Shown here in pieces: positions 1 to 4,118 of a stretch of 5,450 bases of DNA. Numbering within the stretch: the stretch's first letter is position 1; the number at the start of each line of letters is the position of its first letter. The notes under the pieces are model-generated. The model ran no database searches. It worked only from the letters and a program-made list of their open reading frames with translations, and was not told the DNA's origin. The stretch lies in NCBI GenBank assembly GCA_003228495.1, contig QIDY01000027.1, positions 1 to 5,450 on the forward strand, given 5' to 3'. This DNA is from Nitrospirota bacterium (GTDB lineage: Bacteria; Nitrospirota; Nitrospiria; Nitrospirales; UBA8639). Position numbers and translations under genes: made by a program.

Positions 1-506
1 AGAGCAAATCCATGCATTGTAACGCCTTGAGAAATTCGCACACCGATAGAGGCGACTTTTTCAGGATGCCCCTCCCCTGTGTTAATCCACACCCCACGAA
101 ACGACTCATGCCGACAGCCCACGATGCCCCACTCTGCTACAGTACGAATCAACACCTCTTCCAGTTTCTGCACATACACCTTCGGGCCGGGACAAAATTT
201 TCGTAGTCGGAGAATCGGATACCCAATAATCTGCCCGGGACCGTGATAGGTAACGGAGCCGCCTCGATTAATCCGATGCATACGTATCCCTTGGTCTTTC
301 AGTTGCGCCCAATGCGGTTCCCAATGTTCGGGCTTTGCTGTCCGACCCAAGGTCAATACCGGTTCATGCTCCGTGAGGATCAGGGTGTCGGGTTGCCGGT
401 CTTCGTACCGTTGAACGAGCAGCGCCTGTTGCAGCTCCAAGGCTTCGGCAAACGGTAAGGAAGGGATGAAAAGAAGCTTTCCTTGTTGGCGCGGGTTCTG
501 TGGCAC
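1..506 (-). CDS. lipB: Octanoyltransferase LipB, 3' part beyond the window
   Basis: LipB moves the octanoyl group from octanoyl-ACP to the lipoyl domains of 2-oxoacid dehydrogenases and glycine cleavage H protein, in the cytoplasm, before LipA inserts sulfur. The visible 168 codons give the family's signature: LTEHEPVLTLGR near residues 44-55, RGGSVTYHGPGQ at 81-92, and KVASIGVRI from the active-site lysine K150, followed by the MHGFA segment at 164-168. The catalytic cysteine of the later PCG-type motif lies beyond the left edge. I chose the GTG at 504-506 because an in-frame TGA lies two codons further upstream (513-515) and the next ATG would delete the conserved N-terminal part. No clear Shine-Dalgarno precedes it. 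It starts 20 bases after the thioesterase stop, so it is very likely co-transcribed with it. The match to the family is strong; only the exact start is open. Confidence 0.95.
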   Translation of the reverse strand, partial: MPQNPRQQGKLLFIPSLPFAEALELQQALLVQRYEDRQPDTLILTEHEPVLTLGRTAKPEHWEPHWAQLKDQGIRMHRINRGGSVTYHGPGQIIGYPILRLRKFCPGPKVYVQKLEEVLIRTVAEWGIVGCRHESFRGVWINTGEGHPEKVASIGVRISQGVTMHGFA

Positions 507-526
507 GGCAGGTCAAGAAGAGCAAG

Positions 527-955
527 TCAGCTTGAGGAAGGCCGGGCGTCAACCGAGATATCCAAGGCCTTTAGGAGAGGTGGGGGAATGCGTTTGATTT
601 TCCCATGGGAATCCACAACCACGAGGGTGGCAGAGCCTTCCACGACAAGGCGTTGGCTCGAACGTTCTCGAATAACATGTGAGAACGTCATGGAGATTCG
701 CCGATCGGCTGAGACAGACGTGTCCACAATTAAAGTTTCGCCATACATGGCGGCGGACCGATAGGCCAGTTCCGCTTTAGTCACGCGAAATTCCGTTCCT
801 TGCTGAATGAGTCCACTGACCGATAGGCCATGCTCCTCCAGGAAATGCGTCCGCGCGCGTTCAAAATATTTGAGATAGTTCGCGTAATAGACCACGCCCC
901 CGCAATCCGTGTCTTCATAATAAATCCGGACTTCCATGGAATCGGGTATGTTCAT
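527..955 (-). CDS. YbgC/FadM-like hot-dog acyl-CoA thioesterase
   Basis: This 142-residue protein is the usual size of a single-domain 4HBT hot-dog thioesterase, which hydrolyses acyl-CoA thioesters in the cytoplasm. The N-terminal hallmark is clear: YYEDTDCGGVVYYANYLKY at residues 12-30, followed by FERAR, closely matching YbgC (YYEDTDAGGVVYHASY). D17 is the expected catalytic aspartate. The region FRVTKAELAYRSAAMYGETL (56-75) and the strand EGSATLVVVD (106-115) complete the fold. Classical ybgC sits beside tol-pal; here it lies between a Cas02710-like gene and lipB instead, so a role in acyl-chain recycling linked to octanoate/lipoate metabolism is possible, but that is inference. The ATG at 953-955 follows the upstream TAA (956-958) with no gap, suggesting translational coupling; a second ATG at codon 7 is an alternative start. 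Substrate chain length cannot be read from the sequence. Confidence 0.9.
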   Translation of the reverse strand: MNIPDSMEVRIYYEDTDCGGVVYYANYLKYFERARTHFLEEHGLSVSGLIQQGTEFRVTKAELAYRSAAMYGETLIVDTSVSADRRISMTFSHVIRERSSQRLVVEGSATLVVVDSHGKIKRIPPPLLKALDISVDARPSSS

Positions 956-2200
956 TTAGAACTTCAAGGTTGGAAAGACGGGAAGGTCCGAAACGACGGT
1001 ACCGGTCAATTTCATGGTTAGTTCAAACAGTTGGTGGAACCGTTCGGCTTTCAGCGATTCAAAACCATAGCCAAGAATGGCATGATCTGCGGCATCGAAC
1101 AACGATTTCATTTTTGGCCAATTGGTCACAAAGTGCTGGCCCATGGGATCGCCTAATCCCGCCAACGCCTGAAACTGGGCCTGAACCGGCAGCCGATATT
1201 TTCCATCAATCTCGTTGAGATAGCAGTTGCGACAAGTGTCCTGCATGTCCTTGGGAAGTTGTTCAACATTGATATCCCAACTTTTCAATCTGTAGCGGAC
1301 AGACAATTGACATTGCGCCGCCGCCCCCAGCGCACGCAAGAGCACGCGAGTGGCCATCTCAAAGTCGCGTCCTCGATCTCCCCGTCGTTTCGCCCAGGCC
1401 AGCAGATCCAGAGTGATCGAAGGTTTAATCTCCTTGGCATCCAAGACGATAGATTCCAAAAATCGCGCGTTGCCTTTGAGCACTTTGATGATACGATCCA
1501 TTCCCGGCGGCCCGCCCCACACGGAAGCCAGTTCCAAGGCTTTGACCCCACTTTTGAGTTTTTCCCATGCGGGGCGATACAGCAGTTGTTCCCAAAGACC
1601 ATAGCCGTGCGCGACATCTGCCAAGGCTCGATAGAAGGGCTTCAAACCTCCGCTGACGCGATGTTCCAAGGTGTGAAAAGCGCGTGCAGCCGCTTCATGC
1701 CATCCAAGGTTGAACACATCGCAGGCCTCTTGGCGAATTCTTGGCGCCTCTTCATCCCAAGGATTTTCTGAAGTGTCGGACGAAGAGGAAGAACCTGCGG
1801 GTTCTTCTTGAGATACATCAGTAGGGATGAACGAAACTTTCGTGGAAAAAGGAAAACCCACCAACGTCATAACCGATGCCATGGCAGGAGAGGCACTTGT
1901 TAAATCAATAGCCAATTCGCCCGGTGTGACATTCCATGTCGTTAAAAGAGGGCCTAAGCCTTGTGCCAAAACTTTGTGACAGGCGGGAAAACTTTCAGTA
2001 TCAGGTGTGAGAATCCAATCCCAGCGTTTCGGCATTTGAGAGAGGGCAGGGTGCACCTCAGATTCCACCACGTGTTTTGAGGACTCTTCTAGAAAAAAGC
2101 AGACCATCTCCGGTTGGAGTTGCTGCAAAATAGAAATAGTAGGAGTGGGATCGTTTCGAACAGCAAGAAGGAGTGCTTTGGTGGGCATATGGGCACTCAC
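956..2200 (-). CDS. Cas02710 (TIGR02710)-like CARF-HEPN protein, probably with degenerate active sites
   Basis: A 414-residue protein whose order of motifs resembles the CRISPR-associated Cas02710 family, relatives of Csm6/Csx1 that pair a CARF nucleotide sensor with a HEPN RNase. N-terminal: strand KALLLAV (8-14), DPTPTISILQQLQPEMVCFF (17-36), ESS (39-41), and DLTSASPAMASVM (99-111) where the family has D-x-TGGTK-x-M. A serine/acidic linker (about 131-152) leads to a mostly helical C-terminal part: LLAWAKRRGDRGRDFEMATR (266-285), INVEQLP (310-316), LAGLGDPMG (346-354) and DAADHAILGYGF (369-380), where I expect an R-N-x-x-x-x-H HEPN motif ending in AHG. The TGGTK core and both HEPN residues appear changed, so loss of activity or a new role is inferred. 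Start is GTG (2198-2200); ATG at 2186-2188 (codon 5) is equally possible, and neither has a Shine-Dalgarno. First gene of the operon with the thioesterase and lipB. Family assignment is from memory of motif patterns, not a search. Confidence 0.62.
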   Translation of the reverse strand: MSAHMPTKALLLAVRNDPTPTISILQQLQPEMVCFFLEESSKHVVESEVHPALSQMPKRWDWILTPDTESFPACHKVLAQGLGPLLTTWNVTPGELAIDLTSASPAMASVMTLVGFPFSTKVSFIPTDVSQEEPAGSSSSSDTSENPWDEEAPRIRQEACDVFNLGWHEAAARAFHTLEHRVSGGLKPFYRALADVAHGYGLWEQLLYRPAWEKLKSGVKALELASVWGGPPGMDRIIKVLKGNARFLESIVLDAKEIKPSITLDLLAWAKRRGDRGRDFEMATRVLLRALGAAAQCQLSVRYRLKSWDINVEQLPKDMQDTCRNCYLNEIDGKYRLPVQAQFQALAGLGDPMGQHFVTNWPKMKSLFDAADHAILGYGFESLKAERFHQLFELTMKLTGTVVSDLPVFPTLKF

Positions 2201-2210
2201 AATGGGAGGG

Positions 2211-2240
2211 ACTATATCATTAGCCCAAAGAGACCGGCAA
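2211..2240 (-). promoter_or_regulatory. Candidate sigma-70-type promoter for the Cas02710-like operon
   Basis: On the minus strand TTGCCG (2235-2240) and TATAGT (2211-2216) are separated by 18 bases, matching the -35 and -10 consensus at 4 of 6 and 5 of 6 positions. Only ten bases separate the -10 box from the GTG at 2200, so transcription from it would give a leader of only a few bases, or about 15 if translation starts at the ATG at 2188. No Shine-Dalgarno is present in this short leader, which fits leaderless initiation. Seen by eye only. Confidence 0.42.
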
Positions 2241-2251
2241 GAAAACCGGTC
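2232..2251. repeat. Inverted repeat overlapping the candidate -35 box
   Basis: GACCGG (2232-2237) and CCGGTC (2246-2251) form a perfect 6-bp inverted repeat around an 8-base A-rich centre. It overlaps the candidate -35 box of the minus-strand promoter, a position typical of a repressor operator. There is no T-run after it, so a terminator is unlikely. Six base pairs can arise by chance; the operator reading is inference. Confidence 0.4.
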
Positions 2252-2279
2252 AACCCGAGAGATGTTTCATTCCTTAGGT

Positions 2280-2308
2280 ATGGGAGCTGTTGAATATTTC
2301 GCTCCCAT
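2280..2308. repeat. 8-bp perfect inverted repeat in the divergent spacer
   Basis: ATGGGAGC (2280-2287) and GCTCCCAT (2301-2308) are perfect reverse complements around a 13-base A+T-rich centre. It lies about 65 bases upstream of the candidate minus-strand -10 box. There is no following T-run on either strand. It could be a binding site for a dimeric regulator or a hairpin; nothing in the window decides between them. Confidence 0.45.
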
Positions 2309-2359
2309 GGCACGTAAAGCCCCAGGTGCCACCGATGCCAGCAGCCAAGGGGAATGGTC

Positions 2360-2461
2360 AAAAAAGTCCGTCCAGCAAGGCCGCAGCCCTTTTGACGCGC
2401 GGAGCGTACGCTCAGTACGTGAGCACGGCAAAAGGGCGAGAACGCCGCTGGCGGCTTTTTT
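2360..2461. repeat. Long imperfect palindrome bounded by A6 and T6 (REP-like / bidirectional terminator-like)
   Basis: The two arms are symmetric about position 2411. Pairing blocks are AAAAAAG (2360-2366) with CTTTTTT (2455-2461), CCAGC (2372-2376) with GCTGG (2447-2451), and CCCTTTTG (2387-2394) with CAAAAGGG (2429-2436). The centre is the perfect 12-base palindrome GAGCGTACGCTC (2402-2413), followed by an alternative small hairpin GCTCA/TGAGC (2410-2424). Such a layout can form a long hairpin or cruciform and resembles dispersed intergenic repeats whose ends look like terminators in both directions. Whether it is dispersed in this genome cannot be seen from one copy. I recall similar elements from Nitrospira-type genomes, with low certainty. 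Confidence 0.75.
2443..2461 (+). terminator. Terminator-like stem with T6 at the right end of the palindrome
   Basis: CGCC (2443-2446), a three-base loop GCT, GGCG (2450-2453), then GC and six T residues (2456-2461) has the form of a small plus-strand rho-independent terminator, strengthened by the pairing of the larger palindrome. No plus-strand gene ends upstream of it in this window, so if it acts it would insulate gmhA from stray transcription instead of ending a gene. The stem is short, hence the modest confidence. Confidence 0.35.
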
Positions 2462-2474
2462 CAACATTCCCGTA

Positions 2475-2504
2475 TGTGAAATTTCGCTCGTATCCTGATA
2501 GAAT
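2475..2504 (+). promoter_or_regulatory. Weak candidate promoter for gmhA
   Basis: TAGAAT (2499-2504) resembles a -10 box (TATAAT, 5 of 6), with a poor -35 match TGTGAA (2475-2480) 18 bases upstream. It lies just after the palindrome and ends eight bases before the gmhA ATG, which would put the transcript start at or next to the start codon. There is no Shine-Dalgarno between them. This fits a leaderless transcript, but the match is weak and could be chance. Confidence 0.3.
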
Positions 2505-2512
2505 CCGACCCC

Positions 2513-3094
2513 ATGGATATTGAGGCTGTCGTTGCAGCGTTCGAAACAAGTGCGGAGGTCAAAAATGCGTTCATCCGTACACATGCCGAGCGTGTTGTGG
2601 AAGTGGGGCAATTGCTGATCCGGGCATTCCGAGACGGCAAAAAGGTCATGCTCTTTGGCAATGGCGGGAGTGCGACGGATGCCTCACATATTGCGGCGGA
2701 ATTTGTGGGCCGGTACCATCGTGATCGAGATCCTCTGCCTGCCCTTGCGCTGGCCACCGACATGGCCGCTCTAACGTGCATCGCCAATGATTATGATTAT
2801 ACCGATATTTTCTCCCGACAAATTCAGGCGCATGGGCGCAAGGGCGATGTGGCCATTGCCATCAGCACGAGCGGGAACTCGTTAAACGTCATTCGTGGCG
2901 TGGAAGCGGCCCATGATCGGGGTTTGGTAACCGTGGGCTGGACCGGCATAACCGGCGGCAAACTGGCAGATCTCGTTGATTATTGCTTTAGTGTTCCTTC
3001 CTCGGTCACGGCTCGAATCCAAGAATGTCATATTACACTCGGCCATGTGTTGTGCGAATTGATAGAAGAGCGACTCTTTGGCGACCAGGACTAA
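2513..3094 (+). CDS. gmhA: Sedoheptulose 7-phosphate isomerase GmhA
   Basis: GmhA converts D-sedoheptulose 7-phosphate to D-glycero-D-manno-heptose 7-phosphate, the first step toward ADP-heptose for LPS inner core or nucleotide-activated heptose for other glycans. The protein is a full-length SIS-domain isomerase of 193 residues. The phosphate-sugar binding loop GNGGSATDASH is at 49-59, FSRQ at 100-103 and the second SIS motif ISTSGNS at 117-123. The zinc ligands of the E. coli enzyme (H61, E65, Q172, H180) correspond to H59, E63, Q170 and H178, all present, so it should be active. The ATG at 2513 places these at family-typical positions; no Shine-Dalgarno precedes it. It is the first plus-strand gene after the palindrome and its 3' end overlaps the next gene by 17 bases, implying one transcript. 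Later heptose genes such as hldE or gmhB are not in the window. Confidence 0.95.
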   Translation: MDIEAVVAAFETSAEVKNAFIRTHAERVVEVGQLLIRAFRDGKKVMLFGNGGSATDASHIAAEFVGRYHRDRDPLPALALATDMAALTCIANDYDYTDIFSRQIQAHGRKGDVAIAISTSGNSLNVIRGVEAAHDRGLVTVGWTGITGGKLADLVDYCFSVPSSVTARIQECHITLGHVLCELIEERLFGDQD

Positions 3095-4058
3095 TCCATC
3101 TCCTTCCACGATCGGGCCCAAGCTGAATCTTGCTCGGCTTCGCACCTATCCCCTTCGTACGCGGCATTCCAAAGTAAAGATGGCCGATGGAGCTTCCCCC
3201 TGGCGTCGCGGAGGCTCGTTCCGGAAGTTTCTCGCCACCCTTCCGGATATTTTGGCGGGGCAGACCTTCCAGGCGGTGGTCGCAGCGATTATCGAAGCCC
3301 GGCGGAAGAAGAAGCCGGTAATCCTGGGGATGGGGGCCCATCCCACGAAAGTCGGGCTCAATCCCATCTTAGTCGATCTGATGCGAAAAGACGTGATTAC
3401 GGCTATAGCGATGAATGGCGCGGTTATCATTCATGACTTTGAATTGGCCTATCAAGGACACACGTCGGAAGAAGTCGAAGCTGAAATTGATTCCGGGCGG
3501 TTTGGGATGGCGGAAGACACGGGCCGTATCCTCAATGAGGCGATCGTGAAAGGATGGCAAAAGGGTTTGGGACTTGGCGAAGCCGTGGGTCGCTATATCA
3601 CTTCCCACTCCAAACAGTTTCCGAATCGGCGTTCGAGTCTGCTGGCAGAAGGTGTGCAATTGGGCATTCCGGTTACGGTGCATGTGGCCATCGGGACCGA
3701 CATTATTCATATGCATCCCAACGCCAATGGGGAAGCGATTGGTGGGACCTCATTGCTGGATTTTCGTAAGCTGGCTGCGCTGGTCTCGCAAATGGAAGGC
3801 GGCGTGTATATCAATCTGGGTTCGGCGGTGTTCCTGCCCGAAGTCTTTTTAAAAACGGTCACCTTAGGACGGAATCTCGGACACGCGCTCAAACGCATCA
3901 CCACCGTCAACATGGATTTTCTCCCCCACTATCGCCCCTTGACCAATGTCGTCAAACGCCCGACGCAGAAAGGCGGGAAAGGGTATAGCCTGATCGGCCA
4001 TCATGAATTGATGGTTCCCTTGGTAGCTGCCGCCGTGCTGGAAGGGCTCGGACGATGA
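3078..4058 (+). CDS. Conserved-looking protein of unconfirmed function, coupled to gmhA
   Basis: I cannot name this 326-residue protein with certainty. It has no obvious signal peptide or membrane segment and looks like a soluble alpha/beta enzyme. Motif-like stretches are PWRRGGSFRKFLATLPDILA (41-60), VILGMGAH (81-88), AMNGAVIIHDFELA (111-124), GRFGMAEDTGRILNEAI (140-156), VHVAIGTDIIHMHPNA (201-216) and GGVYINLGSAVFLPEVFLK (241-259). The glycine-rich loops and the conserved-looking H119-D120 and H211-M-H213 suggest nucleotide or sugar-phosphate binding and possibly metal. A distant relation to the deoxyhypusine synthase fold crossed my mind, but I see none of its catalytic motif clearly. The start is TTG at 3078, overlapping gmhA by 17 bases with AGAAGAG (3064-3070) as a plausible Shine-Dalgarno; ATG at 3180 (codon 35) is an alternative. 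Tight coupling to gmhA suggests a role in heptose or surface-glycan metabolism, which is inference. Confidence 0.85.
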   Translation: MATRTNPSPSTIGPKLNLARLRTYPLRTRHSKVKMADGASPWRRGGSFRKFLATLPDILAGQTFQAVVAAIIEARRKKKPVILGMGAHPTKVGLNPILVDLMRKDVITAIAMNGAVIIHDFELAYQGHTSEEVEAEIDSGRFGMAEDTGRILNEAIVKGWQKGLGLGEAVGRYITSHSKQFPNRRSSLLAEGVQLGIPVTVHVAIGTDIIHMHPNANGEAIGGTSLLDFRKLAALVSQMEGGVYINLGSAVFLPEVFLKTVTLGRNLGHALKRITTVNMDFLPHYRPLTNVVKRPTQKGGKGYSLIGHHELMVPLVAAAVLEGLGR

Positions 4059-4107
4059 AATATGTCGACGTCTTTATAGACTTGCAACGAGCCGATGTGG
4101 GCTCACC

Positions 4108-4114
4108 AGAGGAG
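4108..4114 (+). promoter_or_regulatory. Shine-Dalgarno sequence of the response regulator gene
   Basis: AGAGGAG lies four bases before the ATG at 4119 and is the strongest ribosome binding site in the window. It fixes the start of the regulator and contrasts with the missing Shine-Dalgarno sequences before gmhA and the Cas02710-like gene. Confidence 0.75.
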
Positions 4115-4118
4115 ACCC

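Larger units (their letters stand above)
2201..2512. other. Divergent intergenic spacer, 312 bases
   Basis: This gap separates the minus-strand Cas02710-like operon from the plus-strand gmhA. It contains a candidate promoter for the left operon, two short perfect inverted repeats and one long imperfect palindrome, each listed separately, plus a weak candidate promoter for gmhA. Open frames crossing it on both strands start or end inside real genes and show no recognisable protein family, so I see no gene in it. Confidence 0.7.

Noticed and set aside
364..552. A 62-codon minus-strand open frame overlapping the lipB start
   Set aside because: It shares the strand but not the frame of lipB, whose motifs are unmistakable in the other frame; no frameshift is needed because lipB has its own GTG start.
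1259..1771. A 170-codon plus-strand open frame
   Set aside because: It is wholly antisense to the Cas02710-like gene, with no family motif; the minus-strand frame has coherent motifs along its whole length.
2309..2326. TGGCAC in the divergent spacer as a possible sigma-54 promoter
   Set aside because: The -24 GG is present by chance but there is no GC dinucleotide at the correct spacing for the -12 element, so the regulator's presence does not make this a sigma-54 site.
2296..2489. ATTTCGCTC occurring twice (2296-2304 and 2481-2489)
   Set aside because: A nine-base direct repeat about 185 bases apart in a region of related short words is close to chance level and has no supporting symmetry or context.
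2145..2498. A 117-codon plus-strand open frame over the divergent spacer
   Set aside because: It begins antisense inside the Cas02710-like gene and continues through the repeats; no family features and no ribosome binding site supporting it.
2201..2512. A CRISPR array to accompany the Cas02710-like gene
   Set aside because: There are no regularly spaced direct repeats here or elsewhere in the window; the only repeats are inverted.
2267..2611. A 114-codon minus-strand open frame across the palindrome and the start of gmhA
   Set aside because: It runs antisense to the real gmhA start and through the palindrome, has no recognisable domain, and its composition (MLKKAASGVL..., many R, S and C) is what a translated repeat gives. 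Similar short proteins are probably over-annotated repeat translations.
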